A DNA stretch of 64,000 nt from Candidatus Kapaibacterium sp. GTDB taxonomy: Bacteria; Bacteroidota; Ignavibacteria; Kapaibacteriales; UBA2268. The position numbers and the translations under genes were made by a program. Location of the stretch: contig CALBDO010000018.1 of assembly GCA_937927515.1 (NCBI GenBank), positions 20,552 to 84,551 of the forward strand. Reading direction: 5' to 3'. The notes below the pieces were generated by a model. The model did no database searches and had not been told where the DNA came from. It saw only the letters and a list, made by a program, of their open reading frames with translations. Below are positions 9,460 to 19,398 of the stretch, in pieces (positions within the stretch are counted from its first letter, which is position 1; each line of letters starts with the position of its first letter).

Positions 9460-11855
9460 ATAGTCATAAATTTTCCTTTCCATTCAAAATTGCTTACTAT
9501 ATAATTTCTCTTTTTTTGATATTTAATCCCTGTTTGGCCCAGCAAAGAGAAGAAACACAGCTCGAACCCCTAAAATCTTCGAAGACACAATTAGTTAAGA
9601 TACCGGTCGGGAATGAATTTTGGATTTGTTTTATGAAGAATTATCAGGAAAGTGACCCTAAAAGACCCGCAGGTGAGCTTTTCTTGGAGCTTTTCCTTAC
9701 TGGCGAAGAGGATACTAAAGTGATTATTGAGATACCTGGTATAAACTATCGAACAGAAATTTTTGTTCGTGGAAAAACTATTCAAAATGTTCGTATTCCA
9801 TCATTGGCCCAAGTTAAAAGCTTCCATGTTGTTGAAAAGCTAGCTGTACACATTGTTTCTCAGAAACCAATATTCGTTTATGGCTTGAATAGGAGATTTC
9901 AAACCACTGATACATTTCTTGCCTTTCCTGTTGAGGTTCTTGGAACTGATTACAGAGTGATGTGCTACACTGTATCGATTGAAATGCTTCCAATATTTGC
10001 AATCGTCGCCACAGAAAACAACACCGAAGTAACTGTTATCCCTTCTTTTGATACTGAATTTCACCCGGCTAACCAGCCTTTCAAAATTAACTTAAATAAA
10101 GGGGAAGTTTATCAAGTTGCAGCGAAATTTGTCCAATCTCCTAAGTGCGATTTGACTGGTTCTATCGTCCGTGCAAATAAAAAAATTGCTGTTTTTAGCG
10201 GTCATCAATGTGCATATGTCCCAACTAACAAGTCGGCTTGTAATCATCTTGTAGAGCAAATGCCACCTATTCCATCATGGGGTAAGCATTTTTACTTGGG
10301 AATCTTAAAGCCGAGGAGGAATTATACCTTCCGGGTTTTAGCAAATGAACAGGATACAAGAGTTTTTATTGATGGAAATTTAGTGAGAACCCTCGGTGCT
10401 GGCGAATACTTCGATAGTTTGGTCGACAAACCATTGCAAATCACTGCCAACAAACCTATCTTGGTTGCACAGTTCTCCCACGGATACAATATCGGAGATT
10501 CCATTGGCGACCCAATGATGCTGCTTGTTAGTCCCACTCAACAATTCTTGAAAAGTTACCGCTTTGCAACACCTGTGAATGGTGAGTGGCGACACTTTAT
10601 AAACGTTGTCATTCCCACTGTAGCTATTAAAAGTTTGCGTTTAAATGGTGTGCCAGTAGATTCTTCCTTGTTCGAGCAAATTGGAATTAGCCGATATTCA
10701 ATTGGATATTTGCAAGTGGAATATGGCTCGCATTCTATCGAAGCCGATTTACCTTTTGGAATGTATTCTTATGGCTTTGGCTATGGCAAGGACGCTTACG
10801 ATGCTTACGGAACAATGGCTGGACAGTCCTTCATTGAATACGAACCTGCAAAAGATACACTGCCCCCTCTCGTAGATGGCAATCCAACTCCAGATGGATA
10901 TAGGTTGATTATTCGTGACGATAGGGAGGACGATAGCGGTCTTCAAGGTATTTCAATCGTTGAGAAATTGGGATTCGATGTGAATGTTCCAAAAATAGAA
11001 TTGGGTATGCCCCAAGCTCTTATTGAATTAAAACCTACTTTATCTGGTATCTCGTCTCGTCTCTCTTTTATCGTAACGGATTTGGCCTTGAACTTATCAG
11101 AATGGACAATTTGTTATACTTTCGACCCTAATACTGGAGCCACCTACTACCAAATTTACCCCGGCATTTCAGCAAAGTGCAAAGTCAATCCTGGCAACCA
11201 ACTTGGTTTTTTTGGAACTGTCTCCATAGGTATTAATTCACCAAATTTCATCAATACTGGTAATATCTCTGCGTTGGGAAATTTTCAAAGCTCAAGTGGG
11301 TTTGCTGGTTATCTTGGGGCTTATTTCTCAAAATTCCTCAACGAGAAATTCGCCTTCGCCACTAAGTTAACAATCGAAAACTACGGTGGCGATATTGAAG
11401 CGCCAGATACAATTGTGTCTAAAATTCGTCTTACCGATGGTACTTTCGCTTCTTTTAAAGAAGGTCGAAAAATTTCTCTAAATGGCTTATTCCTTGGTTT
11501 ATCTCTTGCCGGTGAATACCATGTAAATTATGGTTTTTATCTTACTTCTGGCTTTGAAATCAATATTACCCTCTCAAAATCTGTAGAGTTTTCTCGGTAC
11601 ATCATCAACCCGCCAAATTACACTTACATTGATGGAAAGCGCTTTTTAATTGATGAGACTAATAATAAATTGCAATCGCTGAATAATTTACGTTTAAACT
11701 TTCTGGTTGGCTTTGGTTTCAATTATTTTTTCCATCGAAGATTTGCAGTGTTTTCGGAAGTTCTATACAAATTTCCTTTCAATAGTTTAGTAAGTGATGC
11801 CGAGTGGCAATATCATAGAATATCCATGAATTTAGGTTTAAAGTGGCGGTTTTAA
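9456..11855 (+). CDS. IgGFc-binding-like N-terminal region fused to a C-terminal outer-membrane beta-barrel
   Basis: N-terminal GNEFWICFMKNYQE...FLTGEEDTKVIIEIPG...IVRANKKIAVFSGHQCAYVP...CNHLVEQMPPIPSWGKHFYLG; C-terminal alternating strands ending NLGLKWRF. 4-nt overlap with the preceding gene. Confidence 0.75.
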   Translation: MNSHKFSFPFKIAYYIISLFLIFNPCLAQQREETQLEPLKSSKTQLVKIPVGNEFWICFMKNYQESDPKRPAGELFLELFLTGEEDTKVIIEIPGINYRTEIFVRGKTIQNVRIPSLAQVKSFHVVEKLAVHIVSQKPIFVYGLNRRFQTTDTFLAFPVEVLGTDYRVMCYTVSIEMLPIFAIVATENNTEVTVIPSFDTEFHPANQPFKINLNKGEVYQVAAKFVQSPKCDLTGSIVRANKKIAVFSGHQCAYVPTNKSACNHLVEQMPPIPSWGKHFYLGILKPRRNYTFRVLANEQDTRVFIDGNLVRTLGAGEYFDSLVDKPLQITANKPILVAQFSHGYNIGDSIGDPMMLLVSPTQQFLKSYRFATPVNGEWRHFINVVIPTVAIKSLRLNGVPVDSSLFEQIGISRYSIGYLQVEYGSHSIEADLPFGMYSYGFGYGKDAYDAYGTMAGQSFIEYEPAKDTLPPLVDGNPTPDGYRLIIRDDREDDSGLQGISIVEKLGFDVNVPKIELGMPQALIELKPTLSGISSRLSFIVTDLALNLSEWTICYTFDPNTGATYYQIYPGISAKCKVNPGNQLGFFGTVSIGINSPNFINTGNISALGNFQSSSGFAGYLGAYFSKFLNEKFAFATKLTIENYGGDIEAPDTIVSKIRLTDGTFASFKEGRKISLNGLFLGLSLAGEYHVNYGFYLTSGFEINITLSKSVEFSRYIINPPNYTYIDGKRFLIDETNNKLQSLNNLRLNFLVGFGFNYFFHRRFAVFSEVLYKFPFNSLVSDAEWQYHRISMNLGLKWRF

Positions 11856-12980
11856 ATGGATTTCGATGTTGTGGTAATTGGCGGCGGAGTGGTTGGTTTG
11901 TCTGCTGCAAACTTTCTCTCAAAGGATTATTCAGTTCTTTTGGTCGAAAAACATCCCTCTTTTGGCTGTGAAACCTCCTCTCGAAATAGCGAGGTAATTC
12001 ATTCTGGTATATATTATCCAAAACACACACTCAAAGCTAAGCTTTGCCGAGAAGGTAACAAATCGCTATATGAGTGGTGTGAAAGGAATAATGTTCCTTT
12101 CAAAAGAATTGGTAAATTGATAGTCGCTGCGGAAACCCAAGAGTTGCCCTTATTGGCCAAACTTTTAGAAAACGCTAAAGATAATGGAATCGATAATATA
12201 TCTATGTTAACTGGTGAAGAAGTATCGAAGATGGAGCCAAATGTCAAATCTATTGCAGGGCTTTGGGTAGAGTCCACTGGAATTGTCGATAGCCATAGAT
12301 TGATGGAATCTATTTTTGCTTCTGCACAGTCCAATGGCTGTAGTTTTGCATTTCGCCACTGTGTCGATGCAATTAGATTTTGTGGAGATTGTTATGAACT
12401 AACCGTTTCAACAGACACTGGAGATGTTTTTTCATTCTCATCTAAGTTTGTTGTAAATTCTGCTGGTTTGTATAGTGACCTTGTTTGTTCTCTTTTAGGA
12501 CTTGATATTGATGCTTTAGGTTATAGGTTGTTATGGGCAAAGGGACATTACTTCAGAGTTCATCCATCCAAACAACATCTTGTAAATCATCTTATATATC
12601 CTGTCCCACCAATAGACTCACCTTTTTTAGGTATTCATCTAACAATTGAACTTAGTGGCGGTTTAAAATTAGGTCCCGATATTGTTTTTCTTGACAAAAG
12701 AATACTAGATTACACAGTTCGAGAAGAACTAAGAGAAATATTTTATCAATCTGTCAGCAGATACCTCACTGGCTTGACCCCATCCGACTTAATGCCAGAC
12801 CAAGCTGGCATCCGTCCAAAGTTGAAGTACTATCGAGAGTATCCCGATTTCATAATCAAAGAAGAAAGTAAAAATGGTTTTCCGGGTTTTATCAACTTAG
12901 TTGGAATAGAATCACCTGGCTTGACTTGTTGCTTGGAAATTGGCAAGTTTGTTGCCAACTTGGTGAATAATATTTCTTAA
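11856..12980 (+). CDS. FAD-dependent oxidoreductase, L-2-hydroxyglutarate oxidase-like
   Basis: Rossmann motif DFDVVVIGGGVVGLSAANFLSKDYSVLLVEKH, then SSRNSEVIHSGIYYPKHTLKAKLCREGN typical of the LhgO family. Confidence 0.87.
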   Translation: MDFDVVVIGGGVVGLSAANFLSKDYSVLLVEKHPSFGCETSSRNSEVIHSGIYYPKHTLKAKLCREGNKSLYEWCERNNVPFKRIGKLIVAAETQELPLLAKLLENAKDNGIDNISMLTGEEVSKMEPNVKSIAGLWVESTGIVDSHRLMESIFASAQSNGCSFAFRHCVDAIRFCGDCYELTVSTDTGDVFSFSSKFVVNSAGLYSDLVCSLLGLDIDALGYRLLWAKGHYFRVHPSKQHLVNHLIYPVPPIDSPFLGIHLTIELSGGLKLGPDIVFLDKRILDYTVREELREIFYQSVSRYLTGLTPSDLMPDQAGIRPKLKYYREYPDFIIKEESKNGFPGFINLVGIESPGLTCCLEIGKFVANLVNNIS

Positions 12981-13029
12981 AAGAAATGACTAAATTTACC
13001 ATCAATGTGTTAATTTTCATTTTCTTTTT

Positions 13030-14328
13030 TTGTTAAAAATGAAAAAAGTACAACCCAAGAAAAAAAGGAAGTCCAAGATTTTTATCTATTTCCTTTGGGG
13101 AATGGTTTTTCTGTTGTTGATAGGCTTAGCTACAGCTGTTTATTTCTCTGTGTTTTATCCTGGGGAGAATTTTAAAACAGATAATTATCAAACTGGTAAT
13201 TTAATAAGTGCTAAGCAAACCGATTCCAATTTCGTCAAAGCTGTTAGCCAGGACTCTACTGATAATTATATAACCTTTAGCAGTTACAACGATTTTGTCA
13301 ATTATGATACTCAAAGTGCAGAGTCCTTGCATCCACGGTATACTGGTCGAAGAATTAACATTGCAATCATAGGACTGGACTCTAGAATTGGTACAAATAG
13401 CAACCACGCCGATGCAAACCATATACTGTCCATTCTCGTAGACAGTGGAAAGATAGAAATTATCTCGGTGCCGAGGGATACTCCAGCAAATGCCGGTTTC
13501 GACGATAGCACTGGGCAGAATAAATTAACAGTTGTTCGCGCTGTTCTTGGTCGCAACGCACATTTATCTGAATTAGCAAGAATCGCACAACTCGACCAAA
13601 TTCATTATTACGTCGAGGTCGTGTTTTCTCAAGTTGTTGGTTTCTTGGAATTTCTTGGTTATCGGGACCCAAAATCGACCCTGCAGTTGCTGCGTTCTCG
13701 GAAAGGACTTGGCGGTGATGATTATCAAAGATGTTACAACCAGGCTCAATTCATTCGTCAGATGATTTTGAAACATTTTAATAAGATAAATGATGGACTT
13801 TTTGGAGATTTGTTGATTCGAGGCGGTTTGTCTCTTGTAAGCACAAATCTAACCTATGATGTTGTGGATAGGATAGTCTCCAAATTAAATATGTATGGTT
13901 TTCCACGTTCCCAATCAGACATATACATCAAGATTCGCCCTCCAATGCAAATGAAATTAAAAGTTTACGACTTTACAGACCAGCAAATTGTTGATAGGCT
14001 AATAAAGCAAATTGAAAATTTTAATATCAAAAATAATGAAAGAGACACGAACCGAGTAGATGTATCTGCTTTGTTGCATAAAACTCTTAGCCTTGCCGAA
14101 GCGGATACTGCCAAAAACCCTAAAAGGGTTGTTACTCGTTTGTCGAATTTTTATAGTCAAAGGGCTTGGTTGCAAATCGAAGACAATAAAGAGAGAGAAA
14201 CCATACGCCAAAGGTTTGAGAATTGCCTTGTTTCTGCCTATAAAAAATTGAATCAGCCCTCAAATGCATTAAGAGTTCAAGAGGAAATTCGTTTGGAAAG
14301 GGAATTTTTTAATCTTAAACATAAATAG
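13030..14328 (+). CDS. LytR-CpsA-Psr (LCP) family protein
   Basis: N-terminal TM helix followed by RRINIAIIGLDSRIGTNSNHADANHILSILVDSGKIEIISVPRDT and YYVEVVFSQVVGFLEFLG. ATG at 13039 is a likely alternative start. Confidence 0.82.
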   Translation: MLKMKKVQPKKKRKSKIFIYFLWGMVFLLLIGLATAVYFSVFYPGENFKTDNYQTGNLISAKQTDSNFVKAVSQDSTDNYITFSSYNDFVNYDTQSAESLHPRYTGRRINIAIIGLDSRIGTNSNHADANHILSILVDSGKIEIISVPRDTPANAGFDDSTGQNKLTVVRAVLGRNAHLSELARIAQLDQIHYYVEVVFSQVVGFLEFLGYRDPKSTLQLLRSRKGLGGDDYQRCYNQAQFIRQMILKHFNKINDGLFGDLLIRGGLSLVSTNLTYDVVDRIVSKLNMYGFPRSQSDIYIKIRPPMQMKLKVYDFTDQQIVDRLIKQIENFNIKNNERDTNRVDVSALLHKTLSLAEADTAKNPKRVVTRLSNFYSQRAWLQIEDNKERETIRQRFENCLVSAYKKLNQPSNALRVQEEIRLEREFFNLKHK

Positions 14329-14338
14329 GTCCTATACT

Positions 14339-14842
14339 ATGAAAACACTTGTTCTAATTAGACATTCAAAATCGGATTGGTCGGACCCAAACTTGACAGA
14401 CATCGAAAGACCTTTGAACAAAAGAGGTAAACGCGATGCTCCATTTATGGCATCTTTAATAAAAGAAAAAGGTCTCGTACCAGATTTAATTCTGACAAGC
14501 CCTGCAGAAAGGGCGTTGCAAACTGTAAAGTATTTTGTCGAAGAGTTTAAGCTCGATAAATCGAAAATAGTAATTCGCGAGGAAATTTATTCACTAGGCT
14601 CTCTTGCAATACGGAAATTGATTTCTCAGATGGACGACAGCCATAATGTAATTTTTCTCTTTGGTCACAACCCAGATTTGAGTACTTTGGCAAATCAATT
14701 ACTCGATGTTTTTATAGAGAATATTCCAACAACAGGAATCGTTTGTATTGATTTTGATTTTGAGAGTTGGAAAGAAATACTTAACAATAAAGGTAAACTT
14801 CGATTTTTTGAATACCCCAAAAAATACTTTAAGAAAAAATAA
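14339..14842 (+). CDS. histidine phosphatase family protein (SixA-like)
   Basis: N-terminal LVLIRHSKSDWSDPNLTDIERPLNKRGKRDA; LFGHNPDLSTLANQL. Confidence 0.9.
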   Translation: MKTLVLIRHSKSDWSDPNLTDIERPLNKRGKRDAPFMASLIKEKGLVPDLILTSPAERALQTVKYFVEEFKLDKSKIVIREEIYSLGSLAIRKLISQMDDSHNVIFLFGHNPDLSTLANQLLDVFIENIPTTGIVCIDFDFESWKEILNNKGKLRFFEYPKKYFKKK

Positions 14843-15643
14843 TTACTTTTTCTCCTGTATATCGGTTTTCAATATGCCACTGATAGAAATTTCTAAATTA
14901 TGATGCAGTTTGTTGTCTCTTACATTGCCTGGATTTTTCTGACTTTTTTTCGAACCTTTAGGGGACTCCGCCTCGGTTATGTAATCCACTTGGTAGGAGT
15001 ACTTTCGCTCGGGCATTTTGCAAGAGACTAATAACTGGTTGATTTTTTCAATTAAAGTTTTAGAAAACTCTTCTGCCTTCTCTTTCGCCGTGATAGTAAT
15101 TTTTTTCTTCTTCTTACCCTCGAGAATAGTTTTGGTTTCCGATTTAAATTGGTTAAGTTCAATTATAAGTTTAATTGTATAATTTAATTTAGGAGTAAAT
15201 TTATTCAAATTGCAGATAAACTGCAATGCATCTCTGCCTGCATTTGTTAAGTCTTGGGTGTTGGCATCAAAACCTTTAACTTTTTTTAGAACCAAGCCAA
15301 CTTCGAATGGGAGGAAATAAAGGGCAACATTTTGTTCTGTATACTGTTCGCCAATAGAAATGTTGATTGTCAAAGGGTCGATACATAACCAATTATCAGA
15401 TTGTACAGAGTATTCCCCAGAAGAACTAAGAGGAATAAAAAAAGAGCCATCAGAGGAGGACTTTACTTGAATCTTCTTGCCATCATTTTGCACTAAAAAA
15501 AATTTTGTTTCAATCGGTGTCATAGTTTTATAATTAAACACACGACCTTTAAGCAGAACAGTAGACTTTATTCCACTGTTCTGCGAAAAAATGGCCGTTA
15601 TGGAGAACAAAAAGCTTAAGATAAAAAAAACGGATAAATTCAT
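14843..15643 (-). CDS. secreted protein with carboxypeptidase-regulatory-like domain, function unknown
   Basis: Signal peptide and LKGRVFNYKTMTPIETKFFLVQNDGKKIQVKSSSDGSFFIPLSSSGEYSV. Confidence 0.62.
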   Translation of the reverse strand: MNLSVFFILSFLFSITAIFSQNSGIKSTVLLKGRVFNYKTMTPIETKFFLVQNDGKKIQVKSSSDGSFFIPLSSSGEYSVQSDNWLCIDPLTINISIGEQYTEQNVALYFLPFEVGLVLKKVKGFDANTQDLTNAGRDALQFICNLNKFTPKLNYTIKLIIELNQFKSETKTILEGKKKKKITITAKEKAEEFSKTLIEKINQLLVSCKMPERKYSYQVDYITEAESPKGSKKSQKNPGNVRDNKLHHNLEISISGILKTDIQEKK

Positions 15644-15667
15644 TTAATAAAAGAAGTTGTGAATAGG

Positions 15668-15763
15668 CTATCTATTCTTCTTCTTGTGTCGGTTTTTACG
15701 CAATCTTTTCTTTCTTTTGTGAGTATTCATTTTGTGTCGTTTCCTTTTTCTCCCGCAAGGCAT
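15668..15763 (-). CDS. 31-aa highly basic AURKAIP1/COX24-domain-like protein (small ribosome-associated protein family)
   Basis: Manual translation MPCGRKRKRHKMNTHKRKKRLRKNRHKKKNR*. It resembles the COX24/AURKAIP1-type small basic protein annotated in Bacteroidota. It is below the ORF-track cutoff and starts 15 nt after the HU stop. Confidence 0.82.
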   Translation of the reverse strand: MPCGRKRKRHKMNTHKRKKRLRKNRHKKKNR

Positions 15764-15778
15764 AGTCAATCCTCTCCT

Positions 15779-16090
15779 TTATTCAATTTCTTTATGATTC
15801 ATATTATGGTTTACCTTTTTCATAAACTCTGGCGATGGTTTAAATATTGGAACTATTCGCTTTTCCAACGGTACAACGTCACCAGTTTTGGGATTTCGTG
15901 CAATACGTGGCTTCCTTTCTTTCGATTTAAATACACCAAAGCCACGCAATTCAATTCTTTTGCCGTTCGACACTGCATTCATAATGGAAGTAAGAACACC
16001 ATCGACAACAGCCTTTGTTTCGATTTTCGTCAAACCCGTTGCTTTTGCTATTTCGTCTACGATGTTCGCCTTTGTCACATTGTTTGCCAT
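15779..16090 (-). CDS. HU family DNA-binding protein
   Basis: MANNVTKANIVDEIAKATGLTKIETKAVVDGVLTSIMNAVSNGKRIELRGFGVFKSKERKPRIARNPKTGDVVPL. Confidence 0.96.
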   Translation of the reverse strand: MANNVTKANIVDEIAKATGLTKIETKAVVDGVLTSIMNAVSNGKRIELRGFGVFKSKERKPRIARNPKTGDVVPLEKRIVPIFKPSPEFMKKVNHNMNHKEIE

Positions 16091-16301
16091 GTTTTCTCAA
16101 TTAATTTAATTATACATAAAGAAATGCAAAATTAAGAAACTTGAATGAATTATAAAACAAAATAATCTACTGTAAGATTGTTGCTTTATTTTAAATAGGT
16201 TTAATGCATTTTTAAAATTGATTTTTGTATTTGAATGCTGATGCATAAATGAATTTTAGACTTTGGGGAATAATTTTAAAAAATATAAAAATAATTTTTT
16301 T

Positions 16302-16342
16302 AAACAAGCGTTTAATTAATTTTTTTAAACAATCGTTTGTTT
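16302..16342. promoter_or_regulatory. two TetR-type operator-like sites upstream of the efflux operon
   Basis: AAACAAGCGTTTAATT (16302-16317) and AAACAATCGTTTGTTT (16327-16342; perfect 6-bp arms AAACAA/TTGTTT) share AAACAANCGTTTNNTT with a 25-bp register, directly upstream of the tetR start. Confidence 0.65.
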
Positions 16343-16360
16343 TAAAAAAATGGAGCAATT

Positions 16361-17008
16361 GTGAGAAATGTAGCACAAAATCCAAAAGAACCAAGGGAAA
16401 GGATACTCGAAGCAGGAGCTTTGCTATTTGCAAAGAAAGGCTATGCTGCGGTGAGTGTGCGTGAAATAGCCGAAGCAGCAAATGTCAATGTTGCAATGAT
16501 ATCATACTATTTTGCTGGGAAGGCTGGTGTTCTAAAAGAAATTATTCTACGCTATTTTGATGATGTGCAAGCGATTTTCGATAAAATTTGGTCTCGAAAA
16601 CTTCGCTCCGAGGAGGCGCTGAAAACGTTTGTTAATGAGCTGGTGGATGTTATGAAGAATAAAACAATCTTTTGCAAAGTTGCTATCACCGAAATGCCTT
16701 TTAATTTGCCAGAATTTTCAGAATTTAAAGCAGAAGTTGCCCGAAGACATGTGGAATATATTCGTCAGGGTTTGCAACTGTTGAAACTATTCGTCGAAGA
16801 CGAACGCCTAAATTCAATCATCGCACCAGCAGCAATTTCTCTGATTTTTTCGCATTTTCTCTTTCTACCGTTCATTGAAAAGGTTTGGAATATCGAAATT
16901 AACGATGAATATTATGATTTGTATGCCAAAACGATTTCCACACTTCTGTTCGATGGTCTAAATGGAATTAAGTCAAGTTTTAAAAATCTCATAGGGGATG
17001 TAAAATGA
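16361..17008 (+). CDS. TetR/AcrR family transcriptional regulator
   Basis: GTG start; RERILEAGALLFAKKGYAAVSVREIAEAANVNVAMISYYFAGKAGVLKEII is a TetR HTH. Confidence 0.93.
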   Translation: MRNVAQNPKEPRERILEAGALLFAKKGYAAVSVREIAEAANVNVAMISYYFAGKAGVLKEIILRYFDDVQAIFDKIWSRKLRSEEALKTFVNELVDVMKNKTIFCKVAITEMPFNLPEFSEFKAEVARRHVEYIRQGLQLLKLFVEDERLNSIIAPAAISLIFSHFLFLPFIEKVWNIEINDEYYDLYAKTISTLLFDGLNGIKSSFKNLIGDVK

Positions 17009-18321
17009 AAAAGATGTTATTTCCTTTTATGTTGTTCATAATTCCGTTTATGGTTTTTGCTCAAAACGAGCTGTCGCTCACTCTCGAGCAAGCAATAAAG
17101 CTCGGATTGGATAATTCCAAAGGTTTAAGAATAGCCGAGTCCAGGATTGCATCTGCAGAGGCAAAATTCAAAGAGGCAAACACTCAGATGTATCCATTAT
17201 TTAAATTTGCAAGCGGTTTTACTCGCCTTAGCCAAGTCGAGCCATTTAAAATCAATTTTCAAGGTCGTGATTTCGAAATTTCTCCAACTATTTTGAATAA
17301 CTATCAATTACGATTTGGAGTACAGTATCCAATATTTACTGGATTTCGTTTGGAGAACACTTCGTCGATGATGGAATTAAATGCAAAAGCCTCGGAAAAG
17401 GATTACGAGGCAGAAAGAAGCAGGTTGGTATATGATATTAAAGTTGCCTACTGGACGATAAAAAATCTCGAAGCAAGTTTGCAGAGCCTAAAAGAAAATA
17501 TTCGTCAACTCAACTCTCATCTAAACGACATTCAGAATTTTTACAAGGCTGGTATGGCTACCGAAAATGAAGTATTAAAAGTAAAAGTTCAGGTTTCAAA
17601 TCTGGAATTGACTAAAATTGACATCGAAAATGCTCTGAATTTAAGTAAAATCAACTTATGCATTTTGCTTGGGTTACCAGCAACTACAAATATTACATTA
17701 ACCAGCGAGTCGAATTTCGAATTGAAAGACTACGATGATTTAAATAAGCTTTTAAATTTCGCTTTTAGTCGTAGGAGCGATTTGCAAGCAATGGAATTGC
17801 GTAAAGAAGCTAGCAGAAAGGCTATTGGAATCGCAAAAAGTGGTTGGTTCCCGCAAATCTTCTTCGGTGCAAATTATAACTACAACAGACCAAACCAAAG
17901 GCTTATGCCTTTGCAAGACAAATTTTATGGTACATGGGATATTAGTATTACTCTCTCGTATGATATTTGGAATTGGATGGGAACGAAATATCAAACTCAG
18001 CAGGCCCAAGAAACTTTTTACCAAGCTGAAATGGCATATCAACAAATGAAAGATGCCATAACGCTTGATGTTTCTCAAAATTATTATGCATACAAAAAAG
18101 CGAAGGAAAAAATAAGCATAGCCAAACTCACAGTACAACAATCAGAGGAGAATTACAGAGTTACAGCAGAAAAGTTTAGAACTGGTTTGGTAACAAGTTC
18201 GGAACTTTTGGACGCAGAAGTTGCTTTATTAAATGCAAAAATCTCATATAATAATTCACTTTTGGAATATGAAATTTCAAAAGCAAGATTAGAAAAATCA
18301 ATCAATTATGTTGAACAATAA
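17005..18321 (+). CDS. TolC family outer membrane efflux protein
   Basis: LTLEQAIKLGLDNSKGLRIAESRIASAEAKFKEA; two coiled-coil repeats; 4-nt overlap with tetR. Confidence 0.94.
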   Translation: MKKMLFPFMLFIIPFMVFAQNELSLTLEQAIKLGLDNSKGLRIAESRIASAEAKFKEANTQMYPLFKFASGFTRLSQVEPFKINFQGRDFEISPTILNNYQLRFGVQYPIFTGFRLENTSSMMELNAKASEKDYEAERSRLVYDIKVAYWTIKNLEASLQSLKENIRQLNSHLNDIQNFYKAGMATENEVLKVKVQVSNLELTKIDIENALNLSKINLCILLGLPATTNITLTSESNFELKDYDDLNKLLNFAFSRRSDLQAMELRKEASRKAIGIAKSGWFPQIFFGANYNYNRPNQRLMPLQDKFYGTWDISITLSYDIWNWMGTKYQTQQAQETFYQAEMAYQQMKDAITLDVSQNYYAYKKAKEKISIAKLTVQQSEENYRVTAEKFRTGLVTSSELLDAEVALLNAKISYNNSLLEYEISKARLEKSINYVEQ

Positions 18322-18333
18322 AAAAGGTGTTTA

Positions 18334-19398
18334 ATGAAAACCAAAACCAAAACAGCCACACTTATTGCAATATTTTTGATATTGGCCTTGTCAGTTGCTT
18401 TGTTACTTAACAATAAGTCGAAAAACATTGCGAAGGCAAAAAAGATTGTAGTTTTAACCAAATTTCCTGTCTACGTCGCAAGGGCAAGCTTCGAAGATAT
18501 AGATTTGAAATTAGAATTTAATGGCACTGTCTATCCGAATGCAGATGTAAATATTGCTTCAGAAACAAATGGCAAAGTCGTGTTTGTAGGTGCAAAGCTT
18601 GGCGACTATGTTTCAAAAGGTGCTTTGCTTGTAAAACTCGACGATAGGATTCGTCTCGCCAACTATCAGACAGCTAAGGCAAATTTCGAAAAAGTTCAAA
18701 AAGACTACGAAAGATATCAACAGTTGTTTAGAGAAAAGTCGATAAGCGAAAGCCAGATGGAACAAATACAATTTCAATATCTAAATGCCGAAGCTCAACT
18801 AAAGATAGCAGAGAAACAATTGGAAGAGTGTCGGATTACTGCTCCTTTCTCTGGATACGTCACTTCTAAAATGGTCGAAGTTGGTCAAGTTGTTTCTCCG
18901 GGTACTCCATTGATGAACCTAATTGATATTGGAACTGTGAAAATCCGAATTCAAGTTCCTGAAAATGAGATTTTAACAATTGGACCAGGCGATGAGGTAA
19001 TAATTAAAACCGAACTTATCCCAAATGAGAGGTACATAGGAAAGATACAAAACGTCGGATTTAAATCGGATGAGTCCAAAACATATCCAGCCGAAATAAT
19101 TGTAAGTAACAAAAGGAACCTTTTGAAGGGAGGTATGTTTGTAAAAGTAGAAATTCCATCAATCAAACGAGGCAGAGCATTACTCATTCCAAGAGAGGCT
19201 TTGGTGGGTAGCAAATTGGAACCAAAAGTATATGTCGTGGAGAATAATCTTGCTAGATTGCGTAACGTCACGCTCGGAAATGACTACGGCAAAAAATTGG
19301 AAATTATCCAGGGGCTCTCCGAGGGAGATTTGGTTGTTGTCGAAGGCTTGCTAAATTTAAAAGATGGTACTTCTGTTGAAATTGTTGAACAAAGGTGA
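18334..19398 (+). CDS. efflux RND transporter periplasmic adaptor subunit (MFP)
   Basis: GTVYPNADVNIASETNGKVVFVGAKLGDYVSKGALLVKLDDR; ITAPFSGYVTSKMVEVGQVVSPGTPLMNLIDIG. Confidence 0.94.
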   Translation: MKTKTKTATLIAIFLILALSVALLLNNKSKNIAKAKKIVVLTKFPVYVARASFEDIDLKLEFNGTVYPNADVNIASETNGKVVFVGAKLGDYVSKGALLVKLDDRIRLANYQTAKANFEKVQKDYERYQQLFREKSISESQMEQIQFQYLNAEAQLKIAEKQLEECRITAPFSGYVTSKMVEVGQVVSPGTPLMNLIDIGTVKIRIQVPENEILTIGPGDEVIIKTELIPNERYIGKIQNVGFKSDESKTYPAEIIVSNKRNLLKGGMFVKVEIPSIKRGRALLIPREALVGSKLEPKVYVVENNLARLRNVTLGNDYGKKLEIIQGLSEGDLVVVEGLLNLKDGTSVEIVEQR

